Assembly: GCA_033030425.1 (NCBI GenBank) | Contig: JAUFSD010000003.1 | Location: 2,108,001 to 2,172,000 of the forward strand | Direction: 5' to 3' | DNA from: Verpa conica | Taxonomy: Eukaryota; Ascomycota; Pezizomycetes; Pezizales; Morchellaceae | DNA length: 64,000 nucleotides | Part shown: in pieces, positions 24,544 to 37,533 of the stretch | How positions within the stretch are numbered: position 1 is the first letter of the stretch | Layout of the letters: each line of letters starts with the position of its first letter | Program-made: the position numbers and the translations under genes | Notes under the pieces: generated by a model | Databases searched by the model: none | Seen by the model: the letters and a program-made list of their open reading frames with translations, nothing else | What the model was told of the DNA's origin: nothing

Positions 24544-26346
24544 ATGGTTTTCCGTATCGGAAAGCTTATCACCCTTTTGGGCTTTGCAAACTTTGCCCTA
24601 TCAATTCCAGCTGATGTAACCCAGGCACAATATCCGTCACTTATTAGCTGCCTTAAAGCAGCGTCAATACCTCTGATTCTCAAGTCATCTTCCGAATATC
24701 CTGCCGAGATTGTACCATATAACCTTCGCCTAGCATTCTATCCTGTTGTAGTTGCCGTGCCTAAGACTGCTACACATGTCGCCTCTGCGCTGACGTGCGC
24801 AAAACATTCTGGTGTCAAAGTTGCTGCTAGATCCGGAGGGCACTCTTATGGTGCATTCGGTCTTGGTGGTAAAGATGGATCTTTAATGATTGACATGAAG
24901 GAGTTCAAGTCAGTTGAGCTTGATCCGGTCACTCAGATCGCCACTATTGGTGTGGGTACTCGCCTAGGTGATGTGGCGTATGACTTGTATAACCAAGGTG
25001 GACGCGCTCTGCCCCACGGATTATGCCCAGGGTACAAGAAACACTTCTCTCCTTAAAGATACCTCTTTGCTAATATTTGATATTTAGTGTTGGTATCGGA
25101 GGCCACGCATTGCACGGAGGCTTTGGATTTACTTCTCGTATGTGGGGAGTAGCCCTTGATACGGTTGTTGAGCTAGAGGTTGTCCTTGTAAATGGTTCGA
25201 TCCTCACAGCGACAAAAACTGAGCATCCGGACTTATTCTGGGTAAGTTCCTAACAAAGATATTCCTATAAGAAAATGCTATCTTAATCTCGTGAAACACA
25301 TAAGCTAACATTTCTTGAATAATTTTCAGGCTCTCCGCGGTGCTGGCTCTTCAATTGGTATTGTCACCAAATTCAAATTTAAAACACTCGAGGCACCCGC
25401 AAATGGTGTTCAATTCACATATTCATTCGGCGAGCCTGCCACAGGCTCGCTTATTGATTATAGAATCTCTATTTTTAATGCTCTGCAAGAGTATGCTTTA
25501 AATGCCGCTCCTAAAGAGCTTGCCCTGAGACTATGGTTCTTTGGCGTAGATTATCAGATCACCGGAGTTTACTGGGGCTCCAGGGAGGATTTTGAAACAG
25601 TCATTGCACCCCTTGTGGCAGAATTGCCTACGCAAACTACCGTAGTAATTGACGAGCGAAATTGGTTGGATACGTTGGTTGTACTGGCGAATGGAGCAGC
25701 GCTTCCTCAGCCAGACAATTACACCGAGCATAGCAACTTCGTAAGAACCCCGATAAATGATACAAAAGATATTCATCATAATTCTCTAACATTTATTTTA
25801 TACAGTTCGTAAAAAGCATTGTTGCTCCGGATCTCTTGACATCGACTGCGTTAACATCATTTTTCAACTACGTACAGAACACTCAAGCCCCAGTTGTGAG
25901 TAAATTATACATAAACCCCCTATTAGTGTGTAAAGAAAGGATAGACCATGTGCTAATATACTACCATGAAGCTTTGGTTTATCATTGGAGACCTCTACGG
26001 AGGTGTTCACTCAAACATCTCCTCGTTCTCTCTTGACTCTGCATCATATGCCATCCGCGACTCTCTCTTCACATTCCAGCTCTACTCAGTTGCTCTTGTA
26101 AATGAAACTGTGTACCCAACTACAGGCTTTGGGTTCATGGACGGTCTGGTAGAGTCGATTACAAGCGCCCAACCACAAACTGATTTCAAGGCTTATCCCA
26201 ACTATGTCGATCCTACACTAAGCCCAGAGACGGCCCACCAGCTGTACTATGGGACGCAGTATCAGAGACTGTTAAAAATAAAGAAGGCTGTGGATCCAGA
26301 GCTGACTTTGTGGAATCCACAGGCTATTGGGGTTCAATCTAATTAA
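24544..26346 (+). CDS. Secreted FAD-linked oxidase (berberine-bridge/gluco-oligosaccharide oxidase type)
   Basis: Five exons (24544-25031, 25088-25241, 25330-25740, 25806-25895, 25972-26346) join to 505 residues. Residues 1-20 are a signal peptide. The FAD-binding PCMH domain carries RSGGHSYGAFGLGG with H100 and HGLCPGVGIGGHALHGG with C161, the two residues that in this family link FAD covalently through the 8-alpha and 6 positions. The second half holds the substrate domain (LYGGVHSNI) and ends in the BBE pattern (YPNYVDP, YYGTQYQRLLKIKKAVDP). Relatives oxidise oligosaccharides or alkaloid-like substrates with O2, giving H2O2. It is probably extracellular. It stands alone in an AT-rich block, so the substrate cannot be told from context. 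Family confident; substrate open. Confidence 0.9.
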
Positions 26347-26986
26347 TAGATATTATTTGTCTTTGAACTTAGCGAAAGATGTACTAAATCGAAATAAACA
26401 AATATTTAGAGTACGTATATTTAAGAAAATACTTGAGTGATCTCTTTTGCGCCAACTCACCCATATTTAAGCCCCTGGGAAATATTTTACCCTTAACTCT
26501 GGCCCTACCGCAACTAGTAATCCCTTACATATAGTTTCATATTCATTAATTGATATAAGTAGTTTTAAGAGTCCTCTTAGGATCAAAATATTAAAGGATA
26601 TAACTAAATTTGCTGTGGCTGGAGATTTAGGATTCAATTTTCAAGGCATCCTTCTTTAGATTAAATATAGTATAGATGTTCTAGAATCGATTTTAATATT
26701 CATAGTATAGCTTACCTAAACAGATGAGTATTATGTACATTAATACGCTTGGTATTTTACCATAGGGACGAACATATTGGTCTTAGTAAAATATTAATAT
26801 AGCTACTTTAACATATTTACTAACTCGTAACATAAGGTTAGAAAATAAACTTCGCTGGCTAATACAATATTTTATAGCTAGCCTAAACCGCTATAGAGCT
26901 GCTTAATATACACTCAACCTTAGTAAATTAAAAACATGTTATAGGTAAAGAAAAACTGCGGCCTAGAATGGCTATTAACCAAGACT
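26347..26986. other. Convergent intergenic spacer, very AT-rich
   Basis: This 640-bp region lies between the 3' ends of the FAD oxidase and the flavin fusion genes. It is strongly AT-rich, and no gene or clear repeat is seen. Confidence 0.5.
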
Positions 26987-28832
26987 CTAGTATCCAAAAT
27001 CCTCATGGAGGAGTTCATGCCCCTCCTCTTCAAGCCAAGTCAAAACTATATTTCTCAACCCCGGAGGACCACATAAATTCCACTTCTCTTTATTCTGACC
27101 CCTATGTGGAATCAAATCTTTCTTCTCAATCCTCCTCCAAGAAACACTTATCCCTTCCAAGCCTTCTAAATCGCGCTCTTCCCCTCCAGTAATAAAAACT
27201 TTCATTCCACCCTTCAAGCCTGGATATCTTTTCAAAATCTCTCTCACAATTCCTAGATCACCTATTCTAACCGCCCACCACACGTTTACATTCTCCCCGT
27301 TATTCTTCAAAAACGGAAGTAATGGTGTTATCCCTACTCCACCGGCGATGAAATTTACCTTCCCCTGTTCATGACTAATTAACTTGAAGCTACCTCCGAA
27401 TCCTCTGACAGGAATCTCAATGTCCATTCTGTTGTTCCGGATTAAGGTAAACATCCATCCTGTGACGACCCCAACATTCCTGACTAATACTTCAACTACA
27501 TCTGTATTTTTATATTCAGAAATTATTGTGAACGTTCTGATATAATCGTCGTTGAGGCTTTTTGGGTCCGAGTCGTTCATGTGTCTATAGCTCCTCCTCC
27601 CGGGCCCAACCTCATCTACAAACTCGAATGCGATATATTGCCCGGCTTCCCATAGAGCGCTGTGTGGCTTCAGTAGTGAGAACCTAAAGATGGCGGTTGT
27701 TGGGGTAAGTGTAGTGACTTTATCCAATTTAGCTCTGAGCGAATCTCTTTTGTTGGTAATAGGTGGTTGAGCCTTCTCAGTGGATAGGTATCGCACAGGT
27801 GGGTTGTATGGCGAGAGTTCTCTTGATTCTATATCAGACTCTCGGATTGGTAGAGCCGCTTCAATGTATCTGGATTCTTCGATTGTAAATTTTACAGCTA
27901 AATTGGAACGTGGGAGTATATCTCCGAGTCCTGATTCGGTTGTCATAATCTCAGTTGTTCCAGTGAGGTAGAGTATGTTACCCGTGACGAAATCAGTGAA
28001 TGTTATGCCTGCCTCCGGATTAACGGCTAGATTTCCTAGAGTTTGGTAGAGTCGATTCCCAGAGTACTCAGGCCATATTATCGATGTAGGAGCGTTGGTA
28101 GAGGAGGGAGGAAGAATACGAACGAACCCAGAAGGGCCACCACGTATGTTTGTATCCATATCTTTTAAACCATTGCGGGTGGTTATAAAGAAGATATCAG
28201 CTGTCTGGATTAAAGCGATGGCATTCTTGGAAAGAGTGATTTCAGGGACTACGGCTGGACTTCCCGGTTGCGTGGAATTTGCTGATGGAGCCAAGGTAAT
28301 ACGGCGGGTTGTGATATATTTTGGACAATTCCCAAGACTCTGTTCAATCGTCCAAATGACCTGTAGTGTTCCATCCTCTTTATCAAGTCTCTTCATCCCG
28401 TCCCCAACCCTCCCAAATAGTTTTGTGCGACTCCTTGTTGCCAGATCCATCCCTAGGCCTGCAACCATCCTCTCCCCAGACAAACTTAGATTATCTAATA
28501 TCGGATCTCCCACAGCGACTCTCCCACTAACGGCCAGAAGCTCCCTACTTAAGCTCTTCATGAAACCTGGAGATCCTGCAGCAATAGAGGACCATGGTCG
28601 ATTTTGAGAGTCGAGAGAACCGAGGATCAGAAGCGCGCATCGGGTAAGAAAAGCAGCGGTTGAGAAATGAAGGTAGGGCACCGTGGGGTTCCTGGATGAC
28701 GGAACACTCAATAAATTCCGTATTTTTTCTACTTAGAACGTAAGCTTCATCCTTCTTGTATATAGAGGAGAGGAAATCCTTGCCTTCTCCAGGGTGAAAA
28801 CTTGAGTCTTTCTCTTCTAAGAAAAATGCCAT
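26987..28832 (-). CDS. Split-barrel FMN (pyridoxamine-oxidase-like) plus ferredoxin-reductase-type fusion oxidoreductase
   Basis: Exon 1 (28832-28784) encodes MAFFLEEKDSSFHPGEE up to the junction, and exon 2 (28728-26987) the rest, 596 residues in all. The intron between them (28783-28729) appears to be GC-AG type: the donor is AG|GCAAGG, and splicing gives HPGEEKIRNLLSVP, matching the family's start. Residues 1-300 carry the split-barrel flavin domain (LTRCALLILGSLDSQNRPW, PSGFVRILPP). From about 330 on lies a reductase module: an FAD barrel (GQYIAFEF, YIRTFTI), GGVGITPLLPF near 479-489 for NAD(P)H, and CGPPG near 569. There is no C-terminal [2Fe-2S] domain. It likely passes electrons from NAD(P)H through flavin to an unknown acceptor. 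Confidence 0.85.
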
Positions 28833-31800
28833 GTTGAACACTTTACTAGCTAGCTGCTCAGGTGATTGTTTCTCCTATGCGTGCTCCTTCCCTATGATAG
28901 CGATAGGCCTTTTATAAGACAAGATATGTCAAGATATCAAATAAGTTCTTTATACGCTCCCGTAGAGTTGTCGTTTATTAAGTTGTGACGGAGATATGGA
29001 GTTAATTTATAAGCGGGGATTAGAATGCATTTGTCACGATATATGTTGGTTATCTGACGCAATCACCAGTCGAGGTCCATGATCACCACATATGAATCTG
29101 GAATTAAATGACAATTACTTAGAACTCCGAGACCATGCTATTTGAATATTTATAAAGAAGTTCGCATGAGGCACACATACTTACATGACTTAACGAGTTA
29201 AACGACACCAAAAGCAAAATTTAAGGCGCGTGGGGACCCGCAGGTTGAGGCAACCATATAACCCTAACCCCGCGATCTCACCACTGAATTCTTTGAAGTA
29301 TTTTTCCTGTGTACGTACTAAGGAATCTACTAGCCGACTTAATAGTGGTGAGAATAGGTTGGCTAGAAATTGTGACTCACTGCTAAAATGTTCTTTTCAA
29401 ATGACAGGGAACGATAATAGATATACTTCAGTCTACTTCTAGGGCTAACCATTCAGAAAAAAGTCTTCATAAGTTTTATAGAAAAGGGGCGGTAATAGTG
29501 GCTGTGCCTCGAAGCAAACTTCGAATCCCGCAAGGTATATACATACCAACGCAACCCTCCCTAAATAGGATGCAAGTCTTAATACAAGAAGATCTTATTA
29601 TTATCTACGGGGATATGCAGGAGGTGAAACTCTAGATCAATGCTCTAGACGAAGGGGAAACTACACACCACCAGGCAAAGAAGCGGCTTGGCGTCTGCTT
29701 TTACTAACCGGTTACCCTAAATTCTATCTATCGAATAATTCGACAAGCCTATCATCAGGATCTACAAGCATTATTTATCTATATACTCTACACTACGCCT
29801 AGAATCAACCTTATACTAATGCAAAATATTTACCCATATCTTATCCTGCCTGAAAGTCTTACATGTTGCGATATATTAGTCACGGCCATAACGAGGTAAC
29901 ATATAATTGCATGTATCTAGGGAGAATGGCCTGGAATCTAGCTACCTACTGGCCACGAAAAAAAATGAATTCAGTGAGTGTAATTTAATCATCGAGATGA
30001 TATCTATGACTTCGATATTCCTAGAAACTCAATATTATTCACCCAATGGGGGAAACAAACATAAAGAGTTTTCACAGCAGTCTCAGGTAATACACAGAAA
30101 GATTTGTCTATTTAATAAGTCCATACGCTATATGTATAGACTCCCATTTAAAGGCACGCATAATAATATTCGCCCCGGTCAGCTAGCATTAAAATAATCC
30201 CTGGAGAGCAAATAATCCTGGATGTGTGTAAGTTTTTACTTGGCTCCCCTACATTGCTTCTATACTGTTATCCAATCCCTCGGATGCTTCTTCTTTGACT
30301 CAGTGTGTACTGTCCTTGTCCTTTATCTTTCACATTATCTATCCTCAAGTAGAGGCTGTATAAAATTTTCTATAGTTAGTATTGATATAGTAAGACCATT
30401 TCCTGGTATATACCCTTTTTACTATTGGCTAATCTTGATTATACTGGGTGCTATAGCCTTTAAGTACAAAAAATACATGAGCCAATTAGATTAAAGTCGA
30501 TATACATTCATATCTCGAAGGAGAATACATTTCACACTCCTACATCATTTTTATACCTAATCAATAACCACATTATAATGATCGAATATTTTGAGATACT
30601 ACGTGTACTTCACAACAAGCTTTTGAGGTAGGGTGGGGGGTGGAGTACAAGATTGCTTAACAACTTCTAACTACTATCTTGAGACATATTTAAGCTGAGC
30701 ATGAAATCTCCTCCATTTCCTGCCGTCAAAGTATGTGAGACAGCATAATCGTAAAACATCAATTTCCCGATACTTTGCGAGGGTTGAGCAACTAAGCTTT
30801 AAGTTCAATCGATTATTTCCTTTGGTACCTTAATGTCACCCCTACATATCTATCAGTGCTCAATATATGATAATCAGCAGTCTTTTTGCTGGTTTTTTCT
30901 AATGCCACTCAAAACATCTAGCTAAAGGCTGGCTGACAGATCCCGTCACAGTCCATCACTCGTTGCGGGAAATCCGTAGTACCCTCGTGATCAGTCCAAC
31001 TACTATAGGATATCACGGGGGAATCGTCACACATGACTGATAAAGAGATTTAATGCCTCCTCCACTGGTTTCTAGATTAGAGTTTTAAGGTTACATAGAT
31101 AATGCTTAGGATATATTAGATCAATTGGCTATCTCAATGTGGGGGCTTGATTAATTAAATCTAAAGAGGCACAAACTCAAACGCCCTCGGCTTTATGCAC
31201 CAGTCATACTAGGCACACCTTTAAAACTCGATGATACTCATGGCGCGCACACCGGTAACAACTGATAAGAACGGGAGTATAACATGAGTCGAAAGCAGGT
31301 GCGCCGTAGAAACAGCTCACTGAGCGTAGACACGGCAGTTCTTTCTATGACCCGATGATAAGGTCGAAAGGAAGAATGACCTTTATGCTGGCATTAAATA
31401 CAGCACACTGTCTGCCACGATGCAGGTTTTTCCGACGGATCCACAAAGCTGCAATTATGCTCGCATGTTCGTGTGTCCTGTCAAAGACCATGATCCACTC
31501 AAGCATACGGCCCAAATTCAAAAGAAGGTCTTGACGCAAACAAGACCCTGTTTAGTATCACCATAGCTGCCGTCCCTCTAAGGATCTATTCCTACCTCTC
31601 CAATCCGTGGCCTTTATTCCAACTCCTCAAGTCGATCACACCCACCACAAAGTCTCAAAGCCGGTCTACAAACAGTAGGTCATTCACATGCCGAACGTCC
31701 CGCCTCGCTCCTCTAAATGCGCCAGCTTGCACATGCTGTATGAAGTGTTAAAGTCCCCTAAGCCGGATATTTGCATAGGTGCGCTGAGAAAGTACATTTA

Positions 31801-33196
31801 GTAAACAATGTTGGTTCGTCTGAACTTCAGTGCTAAACGTAAATCTTGCTCCCGGGTTGAAAAGTTGTATATAGTGGAGAATCAAACTATTAAATTAGAC
31901 TTCTAGCCTAGTATTGTTTACCAACTCTGAACACTAGCTATCTCTAGGGACTTCTACCACAATTTCAATTCCCCTGGCTCAATTAACCCTAACGTTTCAC
32001 TGCCACCTTCGCTTTTAGATTTCGCTTGATGGGTTACACGTTGTCTGTTTGTATGGCAGTCAAATTTCGTATGCCGCAATCCGTACGCATATCCTACAGT
32101 TATTAATCTATCAGCTGCTTGGGCACTCCCTTTTTTCTGGCAGGACGGCTGTTGTTTCCGCTCCTCTTGTCTCTCTGTATTGCTATTTCCATTGACCCGT
32201 TTCTAGTCCACGGTTATACGCAAATTGAGCCTCTTGGATATGCAGCTATCAATCCGAACTCTAGATACAAGTGGTTCCCTAGAGGCTTATGATTTGACGT
32301 CTGCTCAGTGCTTGAGATACGTAACCCCACGCAGGTATATACGAACGCAAACTCACTCGAACTTGTCACTACCGCTCCACCTATCTTCATAGGAAATTTT
32401 CTATCTCATTTCTCATTTTCTGACCTCCATTAGAACTCGGCGGTGAGATAGCTCAACTGTCAGAAACCGAGTGTTCTACCATAATCTTCCCGGAAAGTTC
32501 TGACAAACTAGACATCTATTGGATGTAATGCTAAGACTCTAATAGTCAAACTACGAAGCCCTGGTGGAGATGTAATTTCGATGTTCCTGCAGACTGAGAG
32601 GAGCCGACTGGAGCTCCATAGAGTTCTAGATACTGCTCTGCTTTTCTTTTGCCCCCTGTCAGGCCATGGACATGATATAAGCTGTTAAGCTGTCTTCTTT
32701 TGATGTCAACCGAACAAAAATACTTCTAGTTCATTCCTGAGACGATGACCTATCGTTTCTTTTACTTACTGCTTGACATCAAATTCACTATGCCTTGGGA
32801 GTGCACACAACTAATGTGGCGTGTTCAAACCATAGTATGTATGGTACGCTTGAGGCTATCCAGTCACGGTCAAACGTTGAATTAGTGAGAGCCTCCTTCT
32901 AGGTTTGGTGTATATAAACCCATTTATTCTTTCTAACTCCTCTTTCTCTTCCCCTCGTTCCTCTAGCTCACAGACGAATACCGCTACCATACAAACCGAT
33001 TTCCTTAGCTAGGTTTTACTTTACGGTGGTATTTACGAATACCTCTTCTACCACCTACCAGTGACACTTGTCGTTCACGATCCCCAGAGCGCAAAAGTTA
33101 TAGCAAATATTCTTCCCTTACCACGAGCACATAGTCACCTACAACCCAACAAAATTGAGCGGGACCTAGAGCTGAACAATAAGCTTTACAACTAAG
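28833..33196. other. Gene-poor AT-rich block, 4.4 kb
   Basis: The block carries the promoter of the flavin fusion gene at its left end, a decayed frame (29498-29899, listed separately) and the promoter of the small Cys-rich gene at its right end. The right-hand promoter has TATATAAA near 32911 and a pyrimidine tract at about 32930-32965. Frames at 29907-30197, 30222-30494 and 31345-31539 show no family features. Short imperfect inverted repeats such as CTCACCACT/AGTGGTGAG (29278-29352) occur but are not diagnostic. Confidence 0.5.
29498..29899 (+). pseudogene. Possible decayed reading frame, unknown origin
   Basis: One frame stays open for 133 codons except for a TAG (29633) and a TAA (29705). 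Both could come from CAG or CAA by C-to-T change, as expected after repeat-induced point mutation. The conceptual product has a short VPRSKLR stretch resembling the helix-turn-helix 'VPRSTLR' of pogo-type transposases and a Gln/Lys helix later. The match is weak, with no DDE residues visible. I list it as a candidate relic only. Confidence 0.25.
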
Positions 33197-33388
33197 ATGC
33201 CTCTCGAGAAGCCCCAGTCCCCATGTTCCGCCGACGACTTCACCCAAATAACCGTGGCAACCGCCAAGTGCGATGTCTGTAACAAAAGAGACAAGAAGAC
33301 TATGAAAAGATGCAACACTTGCTCGTTTCAGTTGTGTGGGGGTTGTTCTCTCAAGTCAGGGAATGACGGTTCTCATACTGGACAGTAA
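33197..33388 (+). CDS. Small Cys-rich, probably zinc-binding protein (63 residues)
   Basis: A single-exon frame encodes 63 residues. Cys at 25, 28, 39, 42, 47 and 50 and His60 form a CxxC-x10-CxxC-x4-CxxC pattern (CDVCNKRDKKTMKRCNTC, then LCGGC), which looks like a treble-clef or B-box/ZZ-like zinc site. There is no signal peptide, so this is probably intracellular and not a secreted effector. Upstream lie a TATATAAA box near 32911 and a CT-rich tract at about 32930-32965, arranged like a normal fungal promoter. I do not recognise a named family. The short length makes the call moderate. Confidence 0.55.
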   Translation: MPLEKPQSPCSADDFTQITVATAKCDVCNKRDKKTMKRCNTCSFQLCGGCSLKSGNDGSHTGQ

Positions 33389-36300
33389 TCTACCCACGAC
33401 TACAACTTGAAGCAACCATCAGGATATTTCGAAACGACGGTAGTTCTAGGGAAGAGTTAGTGTAAACGCGGGGTAGCAACCCTCTCAAGAACAACTCTGG
33501 GGGTAGGGGCTTAAAGTTCGCTAGGCTATTGTGCATCTCGGGGATCCGTTTATCTCTTTTTTTTCTTTCTTTGTTACTTTCTCTGTATCTTTTTTGTCTA
33601 TTCAACTCATCATTCCCTATGTCTTTTTGTTAAAGGAAGAGCTTGTTGCCAGATATATATGGATTTCCAAAAAAGTCTATAAAATTCAACGAGTTACCTT
33701 ACTGTACTTGGAGTCATTTGAAAATATAGTACTGATAAGAAATTTTCTGAGACTCACTTGTAGAACCAAAAACTCGAGCTATCTATAACCCTATGGATAA
33801 TTTTCTAGGGCCCTGGGGGGTGGGGCAAGGTGACTGTCGTAGATGGACACTATAAAAGCCCGTGGCTCAGTTTTATGCATGTGTTACCATGTCTGTCATA
33901 TCCAACTCGACTAGGAGAGAAAAGAATAAGATAAGAGTACAGCTAGTCCTGACCTTTAAGTAGCGAGGTGAGAAACTACGTCCGCACTTCTCAAGTCTAT
34001 AGTTTGCTATCTTTCCGGTCGGGTGACTTTCAAAATTCTTCTATATTCTCTCCAGGGAGTGGAAAAAAGCTATTTGAGCCAATTAAGAATCTTTAGTATC
34101 CAGGACTGTCACTCGATAAACCTTCTTTCCTGCAAGGGTTTGTAATTATCTTCCGCAATATTACAACTCTAACCAATAGCATCTGCCGGTCTTAGCGAGT
34201 TCTTTCACAAGAACTTCCACTCGCTATGTGTCAGTCACTAATTAAAGTTACACCTTGAAGGAATCTTATGCTTATTAGTGACACAAAAAGCCCAGGCCTA
34301 TTAGAGCGGTGAACGTAGGATTACACCTTCGGCCGAAAGGTACTTGGTACTCAAACAATCTACAGTGAAACAACTAATATCTGCTACCCCAACAAGGCTC
34401 TCTTCATTCCAAAAAATCTCCACCCAGATAGTTGCACAAGACAAAGCAAATCACAAGACCTCCTAATATCTACGCGGAGATATATTTATTACAGAATGAG
34501 GGGGAGGGGGTTTGCTGGTGGCAACCATACTCCTTTATATTCTACCCCTCCACATAATCTACAAAAACACTCAGATACTTCTTTATACAGCAATATGGGA
34601 GCTAGATAATCGGTTACACTATGTACAGATCATCCGGTTATTCCCCCTGGATCATAATTAATCACTCGCCTATATACCATATTGTGGCAAGTACCGGGGC
34701 ATACGTACTGGTCACGATACCAATGGCAGCGTCATCTCGGTCATTTACCCCTCTTTGCCCACCCCCCCGTAACAATACAAACAAATAATAAATAATACGG
34801 TGGTGCAATATGCTAAAACTAGACAACTACAGCGCCGCTTTGATAATAACCAGGTCCCCCACCAGTATTCCCGGTAGATTGGGCACGCGATCTCGAGCTA
34901 TAGGCATAAGTAGAGATCGCCGGTATATATGTATATAAAAACCGTTTAGATATTTCCTTGTGTGACACGAACTAACGATACAGTCCGTTTTGAAGAATTT
35001 CTGGCAACTTCCCACAATAAAGATGGAAATTACCTTCCCCCCCTCTTTTCTCTAGCGGAGTGGTATTGGGCCGGGGGGGAGGTCAGATCCATGGTAACCT
35101 CCGCTCCCACTAGGTAAGAAATGGAGAACCGGAAACGTTGTCATGAGCCTGACCAATAAACTACCATCATTCAACATCACTCGCTCCCGCTAAAACTAGC
35201 GACTAGCGTATTGTGAGAGCAGGCGAATCCCTACTCAGGTACCGAAAACATTAGCACTAAGAAATATATTTTTGATCCAAGGTTTCTTTCGCCCTCGTTA
35301 TGATAATGCTTGAGCAGTAGGCCGGGCAGCCTGGTTTCCTGGGTTAGGGTTTGGGTTTGGCCTATTTTTCTACTACTAAGGAAAAGAAGATCCTTCTGGC
35401 GAGGTAGTAGGGAGAGATGGCATACGGTCGCTTGTCACCCATTATCATATTCTTCAGGGAAACAGCTGCTGAAGTTCACTTTTGAATTTACTATACGAAA
35501 AACCTAACAACCTAAGTTGCATACAGTCGTATACGCACAAAGGTATTCAGACACATTAATTACTAAATATAAACCTGGAACTACGCTTCTAATTACCATA
35601 GTGAGAATAATCTAGGTGCTATTTACTTCTCACTTTGCTGTTGACTTTGCATAGAAAACATCACAGTCTATTGACTATTATGGTACTACACCGCGCACCT
35701 CTCCTAGCACCGTACCAAACCCCATTATTCTCCAACTCTCGGCACTACACCCCTGCTGTAATATCCCTCTAATCATATACTATCCGGTGTCCTACCACTC
35801 TCTTTCCTAGGACTTTAAGATCTTGGAGGGCTTGTAAGGCTACTAGTTGCCCGCCTATATACTGTATATAGGCCTGGCTACCCCTCGTTCCCCCCGAGCT
35901 GCCGTAGACTTCTGCTAATCCCAATAGGTTCAAATACCACAGTACTTACTGCCCCTTTTCTACAATCTCTCCTTTAGGAGACCCAGCTTTCTGCTGCTAT
36001 GGAGCCTTGTTCTTTAGGACCTTGCGGTCTCGTTTCTTTTTTGCTTCTCTCTTGTTAGTGTTCAGTAGTGTATATAGATAGATAGATAGATAGAACAAAC
36101 CTCAATATATACCACTGAATCATACCATGATCCATACCCCTACTTCTTGATGGAATTTTACCTCTCTGTGTAAAGCTGTCTGTAGAATGTTTCTTTATGG
36201 CCCTTACCCCGATAGTACTACAAGACCACAAGCTTAGCTAAGAGTCAATAAAGCTAGCATACATGCTAGGGTTTATAGTGCGTTCCTGCAGGTGAGCAGC

Positions 36301-37533
36301 GATGTGAGTGTTGCAGTAAGTAGCCATCGCTGGAATTTTGGTGAGTAATGGATTGGCGTGGTGCTGGTGTAAGTGAGCATGTATGGAATAGCTGACTAAT
36401 TATACTTTAGGTGATACATATTGATTTGGCCGATCGAGGAGATTGTGCCCAACTCCTAAATTAAGTACTATGCCTACACTTTCAGAATAAACCTAGGCTC
36501 TTTTCTGGAGTTAATATAGTATGAGTGTATGTTTATTTGAGAGTAAATTTTCAAGCAATATAAGAAAAAAGCAATCAGATCCTCCTTAAAATTAATCTGC
36601 TGCTGCACCTCTCCCCTCCCCCCGGCCCTCCAGACTGAAATTATCACTTAGCGGTGAAATTTACCACAGTCGTCTATGAAAAATGACTATTTATGTCTCA
36701 TAGCGTACACAAAGATGCCCTGGTGCGAACCTATGAGCAACAGGCTAACAAAATGTAAAGTAGTGTTAAAAATTGGTACACTTAATTTCCATCTGCCCAA
36801 AGAGCAAGGTACATAGACCCGGTATCTAACTCTATTCTCTCTTATTCTGCTAGTACGTACGACTTAATAATTACTCGATCCTTGTTAAATATGGTATTGT
36901 ACTACATAGCTCAATTCAAATCTTTCATCTTCCCCTAAAAAATACCACTCAATACATAACTACATGTACCATCCCTACAGAGGGGGAAAAAACTCTTATC
37001 ACTAACAGGGAAATCATATATTCATCGTTCCCCATAATTAATAATTACAACTACCAGAATAATATATAAAATAAAGCCAACCCAACAATACGCACGCAAA
37101 AGAAACTCCCCCAAATGAATACAAAAGGAAAAAAGGAAAATACGAAGAATGCTCAAAAGACAGACGAGAAAAATAAATGCGCCACCCGAAAACAAAAACT
37201 AGAGAAACGCCCCGTAGTAAAAACGAGAAACGCCCCCACGGTTAAGAAAAAACATTTAATTCAACAAACCTCCTTAACAAAAAACACCTCCCCACACTAA
37301 CATATACCTTTAAGTTCTAAGCCTTGATCAACCGGTCCATTTTACCATATCGGCCCCTAGTCCCAATAATACCCATAATAGCTCCCCAAGCTCCATGTCG
37401 AAAACCTCATACTCCTCTCGGTGGAAAACCTCATATTCCGATCCTTCTCAGCCTCAACCGCCGAATACGCCGGTGGTGGGGGTGACCCATTCATCGTATT
37501 TCGTGATATGGATGAACCGGCCACCCCAAGTTC
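33389..37533. other. Gene-poor AT-rich block, 4.1 kb
   Basis: Only short frames are found, for example 33531-33788 and the Lys-rich 37115-37300, with no family features. A GATA microsatellite sits at about 36075-36094. A perfect 8-bp palindromic hairpin (CCTATATA/TATATAGG) lies at about 35853-35871. The stretch around 35690-36060 is more GC-rich and may be a decayed element, with only stop-interrupted frames. Confidence 0.5.
36075..36094. repeat. GATA microsatellite
   Basis: Four consecutive GATA units with degenerate ends sit in a gene-poor AT-rich block. Confidence 0.7.

Noticed and set aside
30222..30494. 90-codon frame with hydrophobic stretches (+)
   Set aside because: Hydrophobicity follows from T-rich DNA; no family features and no promoter-like context.
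37115..37300. Lys-rich 61-codon frame (+)
   Set aside because: Product is a low-complexity A-rich translation just past the 3' end of the Kre9-like gene; most likely untranslated or spacer DNA.
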